Shown: piece by piece, positions 8,983-17,371 of the stretch
How positions within the stretch are numbered: position 1 is the stretch's first letter
How the letters are laid out: each line of letters starts with the position of its first letter
Source: ZC4RG30 sp049841155
GTDB lineage: Bacteria > Pseudomonadota > Gammaproteobacteria > Steroidobacterales > Steroidobacteraceae
DNA: 64,000 nt
Direction of reading: 5' to 3'
NCBI GenBank assembly: GCA_049841155.1
Contig: JASGHI010000003.1
Location: forward strand, 1,550,001 to 1,614,000
Position numbers and translations under genes: made by a program
The notes under the pieces: model-generated
Told to the model about the DNA's origin: nothing
Database searches by the model: none
The model's input: only the letters and a program-made list of their open reading frames with translations

Positions 8983-9459
8983 ATGAGCGTCCATGATTAT
9001 GTTGCGCGCAGGCTGGATGGCACCGAGCAGGCGCTCGCAGCATTCCGCGGACAAGTGCTCGTCATCGTCAATGTCGCCAGCCGCTGCGGATTCACGCCGC
9101 AATACGCCGGGCTCGAGGCGCTGTACCGCAAGTTCCACGATCGGGGCTTTGCCGTTCTGGGCTTCCCCTGCAACCAGTTCGGTGCACAGGAACCCGGCAG
9201 CGAGGCCGAGATCAGTCAGTTCTGCAGCACCAGCTATGGCGTGAGCTTCCCCATGTTCGCGAAGATCGACGTGAACGGCGAGCATGCGCATCCACTCTAC
9301 CGGTACCTCAAGGGCGAGAAGCCCGGCGTGCTCGGCACCGAAGCCATCAAGTGGAACTTCACCAAGTTCCTCGTGAACCGCGACGGCGAGGTCCTGAAGC
9401 GTTATGCGCCCAGCGTGGCGCCGGCTGCGCTCGAAGCTGACATCGCCGCGCTGCTCTGA
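8983..9459 (+). CDS. Glutathione peroxidase family protein (Cys type)
   Basis: 158 aa, the usual length for bacterial GPx, from ATG 8983 behind CAGGAG; an ATG 33 bp upstream is in frame but has no better ribosome site. Catalytic tetrad residues are visible: Cys in VASRCGFTPQY, Gln in FPCNQFGAQEP, and Trp-Asn in KWNFTKFLV. The nucleophile is Cys, not selenocysteine. Such enzymes reduce peroxides, usually with thioredoxin as donor. It is cytoplasmic (no signal). It faces away from the Yip1 gene and ends 24 bp before repeat copy B. Confidence 0.93.
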   Translation: MSVHDYVARRLDGTEQALAAFRGQVLVIVNVASRCGFTPQYAGLEALYRKFHDRGFAVLGFPCNQFGAQEPGSEAEISQFCSTSYGVSFPMFAKIDVNGEHAHPLYRYLKGEKPGVLGTEAIKWNFTKFLVNRDGEVLKRYAPSVAPAALEADIAALL

Positions 9460-9482
9460 AGCCGCATCATGCCGGCACCGGA

Positions 9483-9586
9483 AGGCGCCGCCATGAACAG
9501 GCGGCACCGGCCTGTCGGGGCCGCAGCTGTCGCAGCGCCGGACTACACAATTTCTACAGCGCTCAGAAACGGGTGCCGATCGAAGC
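9483..9586. repeat. Direct repeat copy B (intact 3' end of TonB receptor C plus downstream DNA)
   Basis: Copy B spans the last codons of receptor C (stop at 9563) and about 80 bp beyond it, and matches 8171-8275. Because B contains a functional gene end, it is the parental or intact copy. Confidence 0.85.
9542..9559 (-). promoter_or_regulatory. Degenerate Pho-box-like repeat (duplicate copy)
   Basis: The minus strand reads CTGTAGA-AATT-GTGTAGT, the counterpart of the 8231-8248 site in the other repeat copy. It now faces the 3' end of gpx on the opposite strand and has no minus-strand gene directly downstream, so it is probably a relic. Confidence 0.35.
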
Positions 9587-12211
9587 TGCGAACGAGCGGC
9601 CGATGTCGTAGCGGTTGTAGTAGATCGTATTGCTGCCCAGCTTCTGGAATTCCTGGTAGTCGCGGCCAAAGATGTTGCGCACTTCGAGCTTCAGGTCCAG
9701 CAGGCGGTCGAACAGCGTGAATCCCTGGCGCGCCACGAAATCCACCGTGAGACCCGGCGACTCCTTGATATCGGGCCATGTGCCACCTGCACGACTGGTC
9801 ACCCGATCACTGGCATAGGTCAGCAGCAGGGTCTGCTGCGAGAGCTTGCGCGTGTCTTCGAGCCCGAACTGCAGATTGACCAGATGATCGGACTGCCCCG
9901 AGAGCTGGCTGCCATCCTTGAAGTAGTCACGCGCCGCACGTGTGGTCACGGTGGAGCCGAAGACCTCCACCGTGTCGTTCGCACCCACCTTGATCTTCGA
10001 GTTCGACCAGGTGTAGTTGCCGATCAGCACCACGCGCCGGGCAGCAAAGAACTCAGCATCCGAGAGACGATCCAGGCCGAAGTACTTCTGTGCCTCCAGT
10101 TCGACGCCATAAAGCTGCGCTTTGGGGGCGTTGGCATAGCTGGTGACCGGCGTATCGCCTTCGGGATACGAGGCATAAGCCTCGATGGGCTTGTCGATCT
10201 GCTTGTAGAAGCCCGCCACCGTGACGCGCTGCTCGGGTGCGAAATACCACTCGAAGCGCGCCTCGGCATTGGTGAACTCGGCATCCGTCAGCAGCGGATT
10301 GCCCAGGTACTCGCGGTTGGCCTCCGGATCGTAGTAACGCTGGAACATCAGCTCGCGGAACTGCGGCCGCGCGATGGTTCGGGAGGCATTCAGGCGCACC
10401 TGCATGGCATCGTCCAGCTTCCAGGTGAGCGTCGCCGCAGGCAACAGGTAGTCGTTGTCCAGGCGCGTGGAAGCGCCTGAATTGGTCAGCGTCGAGAACA
10501 CCTGCAGGGGACGCACCGACTGCCGGGCAGTCTCGTAGCGCGCGCCGATGCTGAGCTCCAGCCCCTCCACCAGTTCGGCCTGCAGCTGTGCGTAGCCGGC
10601 CTGCACACGCAGCTGCGCTGCAAACGCGGGGTCGGTTTCCGTGGTTTCGATCAGGCCGATGCCATAGTGATCGATGACCTCGTCTCCCAGCAGATAGTCG
10701 GGGCGGAACATCGCCACCGCATTGGGGAAGGTGGAGGGCGCACGGATCTGGAATTCGCGCCGCGTGGAGTCACGCTCGGTGTTCGAGTAGTCATAGCCGG
10801 CCGACAGCACCATGCCAGGACGCAGCGCCCAGCTCAGATCCGCGCCTCCCGACCACAGATCCTCGCCAAGATCGGAGAACGCGATGTTGGCAAAGTTGCG
10901 GTTCTGGCCGCTCAGACGATTGATGAAGTAAGCGCCATACGGATCGTTCTGCACATTGTTGCGTGCATAGCCCATGCTGAGCTCGTAGGGAGCCTCGCGG
11001 CTGGAATGGGAGTATGAACCGCGCATTCCCAGAGTGAGCGAATCCGCCAGCCGGAAATCGCCGCTGAGCTGCGTGCTGACGAGCTGACGCTCGTACCAGG
11101 CCGTGCTCTGTTCGCGGAAATCCCAGTCCGTATAGGTCACGACCCACTGTCCTTCAGCGAGGCTGGTACGCTTCAAGGTGTCGTGTACATAAAGATTCGT
11201 CCAGCGCAGGCGGTTGCCCTCGCCGAACTGGTAGCCCACGCCCAGCAGCGCATTGGTCACGATGCGGTTGCCGGTCTCGACGCTGCGGTAGTCCTTGTTG
11301 GCGGACGACAGGTCGGAGCTGCCGGGAGTCTGCGAGCGGTTCTCGCGCGAGTTCCACTTGTTGCTGTAGCCGGCCGTGGCAATGAAGCCCAGCTCGGAAT
11401 CACCCAGCATCCACGAATTGCCGCCGCTCACCGAGCCGGAGAAATTGGCCGGCAGCTGGCTGATTCCCTGCACCAGCCCATTGGCCGGGCCCACGAAACC
11501 TTTGGCGATCGCAGCAGTATCCACATTGCCGGCGCTGATGCGCTGGCCGCTGGCAAAGAAATCGCGCAGCCCCTGCGGCAGACGGCGGTTGCCATAGCCG
11601 GTCCAGTCCTCGGAACTGCCGCGATAGTCATAGCCGATGCGGCCGGTGGTCTCCGAATTGCCGCTCAGGCCCACGTTGAGGTTCAGGAACGGTGTCTTGG
11701 GAATGTTCAACGTGGTGAGGTTGATCACTCCACCGCCGAATTCGCCGGGAAAATTCGGCGAATAGGTTTTCTGCACCAGCGACGAAGCCACCACATCCGT
11801 CGGAAACAGATCCAGCGGCACGGCGCGCCGCAGCGGCTCGGGGCTGGGCAGTGGCGAGCCGTTCATCAGCGCCAGCGAGTAGCGGTCCCCGAGGCCGCGA
11901 ACGTACACCAGGCCATTGCCCACAACGCTGAGGCCGGTGACACGGCCCAGCGCGCCGGCGATGTCGCCCTCGCCGGTCCTGGCTATATCCTCGCTCGAGA
12001 GCAGGGACACCACCTGGGTGGTGTCCTTCTGCACCTCTGTCCTGCGATTTCCGAGCAGGACCAGTTCGCCGCCCGATATGTCGATCTCGACGCCGCCGGC
12101 TTCCTCGGCGCCGGTGGCCGGCGCCGAGGATTGGGCGATCTCCTGACCCAGAGCCACCTTTACCGCAAAGGCGGTTGCAAGCAGCACACCCCACTTCAGT
12201 GGCTTGGACAT
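9563..12211 (-). CDS. TonB-dependent receptor, Xanthomonas/Caulobacter subfamily (receptor C)
   Basis: 882 aa from the ATG at 12211 (signal peptide LLATAFAVKVALGQE); upstream in-frame codons run into the previous gene. The plug shows LLSSEDIARTGEGDIAGAL, VRGLGDRYSLALMNGSPLP and the typical SPNFPGEFGGGVINLTT of the large Xanthomonas/Caulobacter receptor family; the barrel ends in GTRF. It lies 17 bp downstream of the beta-helix lipoprotein gene, so the two form an operon. Family members take up carbohydrates, metals or other ligands; here the Pho-box-like site before the operon points to a phosphorus-containing ligand, as inference only. Its 3' end has been duplicated at 8171-8275. Confidence 0.92.
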   Translation of the reverse strand: MSKPLKWGVLLATAFAVKVALGQEIAQSSAPATGAEEAGGVEIDISGGELVLLGNRRTEVQKDTTQVVSLLSSEDIARTGEGDIAGALGRVTGLSVVGNGLVYVRGLGDRYSLALMNGSPLPSPEPLRRAVPLDLFPTDVVASSLVQKTYSPNFPGEFGGGVINLTTLNIPKTPFLNLNVGLSGNSETTGRIGYDYRGSSEDWTGYGNRRLPQGLRDFFASGQRISAGNVDTAAIAKGFVGPANGLVQGISQLPANFSGSVSGGNSWMLGDSELGFIATAGYSNKWNSRENRSQTPGSSDLSSANKDYRSVETGNRIVTNALLGVGYQFGEGNRLRWTNLYVHDTLKRTSLAEGQWVVTYTDWDFREQSTAWYERQLVSTQLSGDFRLADSLTLGMRGSYSHSSREAPYELSMGYARNNVQNDPYGAYFINRLSGQNRNFANIAFSDLGEDLWSGGADLSWALRPGMVLSAGYDYSNTERDSTRREFQIRAPSTFPNAVAMFRPDYLLGDEVIDHYGIGLIETTETDPAFAAQLRVQAGYAQLQAELVEGLELSIGARYETARQSVRPLQVFSTLTNSGASTRLDNDYLLPAATLTWKLDDAMQVRLNASRTIARPQFRELMFQRYYDPEANREYLGNPLLTDAEFTNAEARFEWYFAPEQRVTVAGFYKQIDKPIEAYASYPEGDTPVTSYANAPKAQLYGVELEAQKYFGLDRLSDAEFFAARRVVLIGNYTWSNSKIKVGANDTVEVFGSTVTTRAARDYFKDGSQLSGQSDHLVNLQFGLEDTRKLSQQTLLLTYASDRVTSRAGGTWPDIKESPGLTVDFVARQGFTLFDRLLDLKLEVRNIFGRDYQEFQKLGSNTIYYNRYDIGRSFAASIGTRF

Positions 12212-12228
12212 TCCCGACTCCCGCCCCA

Positions 12229-13809
12229 TCAGTTCAGCTTGGGCAGCGACGTGCACGCAGTGCCGCCGGAGCCGAACGACGCTATGGCCGAATTGCAAGT
12301 CCAGCCGGCATACCAGGTATCGCTGGCATCGCGCACGGCGCCGATATAGTTGGTGGTGTCGAACGCCGCATCCACCGTCTTGGGATCCGTGGCCGTGACC
12401 GCGCTCTCGTTGGCCCCATTGACGAAGGTATTGGTCAGCGTCGGGGTGAAAGCCGCGTTGTTGTTGCGGCCGGCGACATTGAACAGATCCGCGACCTGCT
12501 GTGCCGTCACGCCGCCGTCGCCATTGCGGAACGCGCTGGTGCCGCTCTGGATCACCACTGAGCGGAACTCGGGCGGCCCGACCTTGTCGATCGCCGGGTT
12601 GGCGGTCAGAAACTCCGGACCATCCACGCGCAGCGCAGCCATCGGCGTGGTGACGATGCCGTTGACCAGCGAGGCATCAGCGCGGCCGCGGAACCGCATC
12701 GCAGCGCCATTGCCGGTGGCCGGATTGCGGTGGATCAGCGTGAAGTTCGCCAGCTTCATGTAGGTACGCGGCACCTGCGTCTCGTCCGTCGTGGCATTGG
12801 TGCCCGTAGTATCCAGCTCGATCATCGAATCGGCATTGCCGGAAGTTTTCTGCACCGCGATGATGTACTGGATGGTGCCGCGGTAGCCGGTGTCGAGGTC
12901 GATGCTGTCATCGTCCGCCCCGGTGACCACGAAACGCCGCAGATGCACGGTGCCGCCGAAGTTCTCGAAGCCGTCGTCAGAGCTGTTGTGCAGATGGACG
13001 TGCGAGATCTGCGTACCGCTGCCCACACCACCCAGCGTGAGCGACTGCAGTTCAGCGTTGTTCGACAGCACATAGCCCGAGTAGCGGATCTGCACGTAGC
13101 GCAGCTGACCGCTGTTGTCGTCGGGGGTCGCACCGCCGAACAGCGCCGGATCCACCGCACCTTCGGTCTGGCGCTCGCAGGCCACAGTGCCGGGGGCGGC
13201 ACCCGCAGCGAGGCAGTCAGTGATGGGCGCACGGCCCAGCAGCACCACGCCGCCCCACTGGCCCTGCGAGTCATCATTGGCAAGGCCCAGCACATTGTCA
13301 CGGCTGGTGAACACGATGGGCCGGGTGGCCTCACCCACGGCATTGATGCGGTTGCCGCGATTTACCGCCAGCCAGGACACGCCGCTCTTGGCGAAAATCA
13401 CGACGCCGGGCTGAATGGTCAGCGTCACGGCGGTGCCGCCGGGCGCCGGCCCGAGGTCATTGCCCACGTCCACACGGCCATCCATCGCGTACAGCAGGCC
13501 GGGAATGCGGGTCAGAGTAGCGTTGCGCGTGAAGCGCGCCGGCAGGGCGCAGACGCGGTATTCGCCGGTGGGGCCGGTGATGGTGCCATCGTCACGCAGG
13601 CCGGGATCGTTGTCGATCGTCGGGCAGCCCGCGGCCGGCGTCACCAGATCCGAAGTCGGCGGGTTCGGGTCGGACGGCGTGGGCGTGGTGGGCGCCGGAT
13701 TGTTGATGGTGATGTTGCCACCGCTGCCGGGCGAGGAAATCTCGTCGGCACCGCAACCTGCAAGGCCCGCTGCGACGATGCCCGCCACCACCAACTGAAT
13801 GCTCTTCAT
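12229..13809 (-). CDS. Surface lipoprotein with right-handed beta-helix repeats, partner of TonB receptor C
   Basis: 526 aa. The lipobox is GLAGCGAD, followed by a Pro/Thr/Ser-rich linker (about residues 30-60). The body has segments such as TLTIQPGVVIFAKSG, ATRPIVFTSRD, GQWGGVVLLGRAPI, SHVHLHNSSDDGFENFGGTVHLRRFVV and DDDSIDLDTGYRGTIQYI, the repeated pattern of a parallel beta-helix. From memory of the family, similar lipoproteins are common in Bacteroidetes and some Proteobacteria beside TonB receptors. The start ATG has GGAGAG at suitable distance. It is first in an operon with receptor C, suggesting an extracellular ligand-capture role. Enzymatic activity cannot be read from the sequence. 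Confidence 0.75.
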   Translation of the reverse strand: MKSIQLVVAGIVAAGLAGCGADEISSPGSGGNITINNPAPTTPTPSDPNPPTSDLVTPAAGCPTIDNDPGLRDDGTITGPTGEYRVCALPARFTRNATLTRIPGLLYAMDGRVDVGNDLGPAPGGTAVTLTIQPGVVIFAKSGVSWLAVNRGNRINAVGEATRPIVFTSRDNVLGLANDDSQGQWGGVVLLGRAPITDCLAAGAAPGTVACERQTEGAVDPALFGGATPDDNSGQLRYVQIRYSGYVLSNNAELQSLTLGGVGSGTQISHVHLHNSSDDGFENFGGTVHLRRFVVTGADDDSIDLDTGYRGTIQYIIAVQKTSGNADSMIELDTTGTNATTDETQVPRTYMKLANFTLIHRNPATGNGAAMRFRGRADASLVNGIVTTPMAALRVDGPEFLTANPAIDKVGPPEFRSVVIQSGTSAFRNGDGGVTAQQVADLFNVAGRNNNAAFTPTLTNTFVNGANESAVTATDPKTVDAAFDTTNYIGAVRDASDTWYAGWTCNSAIASFGSGGTACTSLPKLN

Positions 13810-13862
13810 TTGCCGCTCTCCGCATGCGTGTATTGGGAATGCGGAGAGTCTGGAAAACCAAT

Positions 13863-13880
13863 GTTGCCGCTCTGTTACAG
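13863..13880 (-). promoter_or_regulatory. Pho-box-like repeat upstream of the beta-helix lipoprotein/receptor C operon
   Basis: The minus strand reads CTGTAAC-AGAG-CGGCAAC: one excellent and one weaker 7-mer at 11-bp spacing, 54 bp before the ATG at 13809. The distance equals that of the receptor A site. Confidence 0.45.
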
Positions 13881-13886
13881 GCTACG

Positions 13887-13915
13887 CTTTCATGAATCCG
13901 TCATGTCTTCGTCAC
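13887..13915 (+). promoter_or_regulatory. Three-unit Pho-box-like array in the divergent region
   Basis: On the plus strand CTTTCAT (13887), CCGTCAT (13898) and TCGTCAC (13909) recur at exactly 11-bp steps, the layout of tandem PhoB half-sites. It points toward tex (start 14035) but lies next to the oppositely oriented site of the lipoprotein operon, so it could serve either gene. Confidence 0.5.
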
Positions 13916-14034
13916 ACTTGCCTGATTCCCGCACCGCCTGCGGCCAGGTAATCGGGAATGGATTGCAAGTCTTGTTGGGTCATGCGGCATTCTGCATAGT
14001 CCGCGCCCTCTGTTCCTGCCAGTGAGTACGCATC

Positions 14035-16395
14035 GTGCTGCCTTCAATCGAGATCCGCATTGCCAGTGAGCTGGCGGCCAGGCCGGCGCAGATCGTTGCG
14101 GCGGTGGCGCTGCTCGACGGCGGCGCCACGGTGCCGTTCATCGCCCGCTACCGCAAGGAAGCCACGGGCGGACTGGACGATGCGCAACTGCGTGCGCTGA
14201 GCGAGCGCCTGGTCTATCTGCGCGCGCTGGAAGAGCGCCGCGCGGCCGTCTTGAAGAGCATCAACGAGCAGCAGAAGCTCACACCGCAGCTGCGTGCCAG
14301 CATCGAAGCCGCGGACAGCAAGCAGCGGCTGGAGGATCTGTACCTTCCCTACAAACCCAGACGCCGCACGCGGGCGCAGATCGCCCGGGAAGCCGGTCTT
14401 GCACCGCTGGCCGAAAGCCTGCTGGCCGATCCCACGCGGGATCCGGCCACCGCGGCCGCCGCCTATCTGCGCGAGGCCTTCACCAGCGAGCAGGGAGACA
14501 ATCCCGGCGTGCCGGATGTCAAAGCCGCACTGGACGGCGCGCGCCAGATCCTCATCGAGCAATTCGCCGAGGACGCGGAGCTGATCGGCCAGCTGCGCGC
14601 GCATGTGCAGGCGCAGGGCGTGGTGATATCGAAGGTGGCCGAAGGCCGGGAGGAAGCCGGCGCGAAATTCCGGGACTACTTCGACTACTCCGAACCCCTG
14701 GGTACCATTCCTTCGCACCGCGCGCTGGCCCTGTTCCGCGGGCGCACGGAGCAGATCCTGCGCGTGGCGCTGAAGCTGCCGGAAGAGCTGGCGCCTGGCA
14801 GCGTGCCGGGCCATGTCCCCAACTCCTGCGAGATCAAGATTGCAGCCCGCGCCGGCATCGCCGACCGGGGCCGCGCAGCCGATCCCTGGCTCAGGGACAC
14901 GGTGCGCTGGACCTGGCAGTTCAAGGTGGCCTTGCAGCTGGAAGCGGAGATGTTCGTCAGCCTGCGCGAACGCGCCGAAGAAGAGGCGATCCGGGTATTC
15001 GGCCGCAATCTGCACGATCTGCTGCTCGCCGCTCCTGCCGGCGCGCGCATCACCATGGGGCTCGACCCGGGCATCCGCACCGGCGTGAAAGTGGCCATCG
15101 TCGATGGCACCGGCAAGGTGGTGGACACGGCCACGGTCTACCCCTTTCCGCCGCGCAATGATCTGGAGGGTGCGCTGCGTGCGCTGGAGGCCCTCGCGAG
15201 GAAGCATGGCGTGCAGCTGATCGGCATCGGCAACGGCACCGCGTCGCGGGAGACCGACCGGCTCGCCGCCGAGCTGATCCGGCGCTGCCCGGAACAGCGC
15301 CTCACCAAGATCGTGGTATCCGAAGCCGGCGCTTCGGTGTATTCGGCATCGGAGCTGGCATCGAAGGAGCTGCCTTCGCTGGATGTGAGCCTGCGCGGTG
15401 CCGTGTCCATCGCCCGCCGCCTGCAGGACCCTCTGGCGGAGCTGGTCAAGATCGATCCGAAGTCCATTGGCGTCGGCCAGTACCAGCACGGCGTGAACCA
15501 GGGGCGCCTGGCGCGCTCGCTGGATGCCGTGGTGGAGGACTGCGTGAACGCCGTGGGCGTGGACGTGAACATGGCCTCCCCGGCCCTGCTGGCGCGCGTT
15601 TCCGGACTGACGCCGACGCTGGCGGAAAACATCGTCAACCACCGCAACGAGCATGGAGCGTTCCGCGAGCGGCGCGAACTGAAGAAGGTCGCGCGGCTGG
15701 GGCCCAAAGCCTTCGAGCAGGCGGCCGGATTCCTGCGCATCGTCAATGGCAGCAATCCGCTGGACGCGTCCTCGGTCCATCCCGAGTCGTACGGCGTCGT
15801 CGAGAAGATCCTCGCCGACCTCAAGCGCCCGGCCAGGGAGGTGATCGGTGACGCCGCAGTGCTGTCACGCATCGATGCGGCCCGCTACACCAGCGAACAG
15901 TTCGGCCTGCCCACGGTGCGCGACATCCTGAAGGAGCTGGAAAAGCCGGGGCGCGATCCACGCCCGGAATTCAGGACCGCTGCCTTCAAGGAAGGCGTCG
16001 AGGATCTCGGCGACCTGCAGCCCGGCATGCTGCTGGAGGGAGTGGTCACCAATGTCACCAACTTCGGCGCCTTCATCGATGTCGGTGTTCACCAGGACGG
16101 TCTGGTGCACATCTCCATGCTGTCCGAGAGGTTCATCAAGGACCCGCATGAAGTCGTCAAGGCGGGTGACGTGGTAAAGGTGAAAGTGCTGGAAGTCGAT
16201 GCAGCCCGCAAGCGCATTGCCCTGACCATGCGGCTGGACGATGCGCTGCCGCGCCCCCGCACGCCCGGAGAACCGGCTGCGCATCGCGGCCAGGAGCGGC
16301 GCGGCGCGATCCGTCAGCCGCCGCAGGCGCGCGCCAGCGAACCCAGGGGCAATGGATTGATGGCCGAGGCGCTGTCGCGGGCGCTGAAGAGATAA
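14035..16395 (+). CDS. tex: Tex, RNA-binding transcriptional accessory protein (S1 domain)
   Basis: 786 aa, close to the usual 770-790, with GTG start. Domains in order: N-terminal helical region (RYRKEATGGLDDAQLRALSERLVYLRALEERR), a YqgF/RNase H-like core (MGLDPGIRTGVKVAIVDGTGKV, about residue 340), helix-hairpin-helix segments (about 490-560, ASPALLARVSGLTPTLAENIV), and an S1 RNA-binding domain (GMLLEGVVTNVTNFGAFIDVGVHQDGL, about 660-735) with a short basic tail. Tex is a conserved cytoplasmic protein linked to transcription and RNA handling. It is monocistronic here, divergent from the lipoprotein/receptor operon across a 225-bp region with Pho-box-like repeats. Confidence 0.97.
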   Translation: MLPSIEIRIASELAARPAQIVAAVALLDGGATVPFIARYRKEATGGLDDAQLRALSERLVYLRALEERRAAVLKSINEQQKLTPQLRASIEAADSKQRLEDLYLPYKPRRRTRAQIAREAGLAPLAESLLADPTRDPATAAAAYLREAFTSEQGDNPGVPDVKAALDGARQILIEQFAEDAELIGQLRAHVQAQGVVISKVAEGREEAGAKFRDYFDYSEPLGTIPSHRALALFRGRTEQILRVALKLPEELAPGSVPGHVPNSCEIKIAARAGIADRGRAADPWLRDTVRWTWQFKVALQLEAEMFVSLRERAEEEAIRVFGRNLHDLLLAAPAGARITMGLDPGIRTGVKVAIVDGTGKVVDTATVYPFPPRNDLEGALRALEALARKHGVQLIGIGNGTASRETDRLAAELIRRCPEQRLTKIVVSEAGASVYSASELASKELPSLDVSLRGAVSIARRLQDPLAELVKIDPKSIGVGQYQHGVNQGRLARSLDAVVEDCVNAVGVDVNMASPALLARVSGLTPTLAENIVNHRNEHGAFRERRELKKVARLGPKAFEQAAGFLRIVNGSNPLDASSVHPESYGVVEKILADLKRPAREVIGDAAVLSRIDAARYTSEQFGLPTVRDILKELEKPGRDPRPEFRTAAFKEGVEDLGDLQPGMLLEGVVTNVTNFGAFIDVGVHQDGLVHISMLSERFIKDPHEVVKAGDVVKVKVLEVDAARKRIALTMRLDDALPRPRTPGEPAAHRGQERRGAIRQPPQARASEPRGNGLMAEALSRALKR

Positions 16396-16489
16396 CCGCA
16401 GATGCCCGGTCAGCCGCTGTTGCTCCGGCACCTGGCGGGCCTAGAATTGCCGAGACGTCATCCCCGGCCGGACAGACAGGAGAGCGGCC

Positions 16490-17332
16490 ATGGTCATGCC
16501 CGACATCATGCGCGACGGAATCGATCGTCGCCGGCTGATGCAGATGATGGCCGCCGGCGCTGTCGGCGCAGCGGCAACCGGCGGTCCCGCCCGGGCTGCC
16601 GCCGCGCCCTATGGCTCGCCGCAACTGTTTCCGGGCAGCCGCATGCCCAGAGTGGCGATGGTGATCTACCCACGCATGGTGCTGATCGACCTGATCGGTC
16701 CGCAGACCGTATTCAACCTCGCCGGCTGCGAAGTGCACCTGGTGTGGAAGGACAGGACGCCCTGCTCCACCGACACCGGCATCCCCATCATGCCGACGAC
16801 CACCTTCGATGAATGTCCGCAGGATCTGGACGTGCTGTTCATCGGCGGCGGCATCGGCGGCACGATCGACTGCATGAAAGACATGTCCGTGCTCGACTTC
16901 CTCGCCGGCCGGGCGAAGACGTCGACGTGGGTGACCTCGGTGTGTACCGGCACGATGGTGCTGGCGGCAGCCGGCCTGCTGGACGGCTACAAAGCCACCG
17001 GGCACTGGGCCATCATGCACCTGCTTCCCATCATGGGCGTAACGCCGGTGCATGAACGCGTCGTGGTCGACCGCAACCGCGTCACCGGCGGCGGCGCAAC
17101 GGCCGGCATCGACTATGGCCTGACGCTTGCCTCGCTGCTGCGCTCGGAGGAAGCCGCCAGACGCATCCAGCTGCTGATCGAATATGCGCCCAGGCCGCCT
17201 TTCGACTCCGGCACGCCGGAAACCGCCGGCAGCGGGATGGTCGAGGGCATCATGGCAGGCCGCAAGGAGATCAACGCGACCGCCACACGGCTCGCCGAAG
17301 CAGCCGCCGCGCGGTTCCGGAAAAAAGCCTGA
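16490..17332 (+). CDS. DJ-1/PfpI family protein with Tat-type signal (isonitrile hydratase-like)
   Basis: 280 aa with a twin-arginine-like leader (DRRRLMQMMAAGAVGAAA), implying folded export to the periplasm. The DJ-1/PfpI core starts near residue 45. The nucleophile elbow TSVCTGTMVLAAAGLLDG (Cys about residue 147) and the conserved Asp in VLIDLIGPQTVF match the Asp-Cys pair of isonitrile hydratase-type members. GGAG lies 8 bp before the ATG; a second ATG two codons later is possible. The gene is 39 bp upstream of another Tat-leader hydrolase, probably one transcript. A Tat leader on this family is uncommon. Substrate is unknown. Confidence 0.8.
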   Translation: MVMPDIMRDGIDRRRLMQMMAAGAVGAAATGGPARAAAAPYGSPQLFPGSRMPRVAMVIYPRMVLIDLIGPQTVFNLAGCEVHLVWKDRTPCSTDTGIPIMPTTTFDECPQDLDVLFIGGGIGGTIDCMKDMSVLDFLAGRAKTSTWVTSVCTGTMVLAAAGLLDGYKATGHWAIMHLLPIMGVTPVHERVVVDRNRVTGGGATAGIDYGLTLASLLRSEEAARRIQLLIEYAPRPPFDSGTPETAGSGMVEGIMAGRKEINATATRLAEAAAARFRKKA

Positions 17333-17371
17333 TCTGCATTCGCCGATTCATCACCAGAGGGGGAAGCCGCC

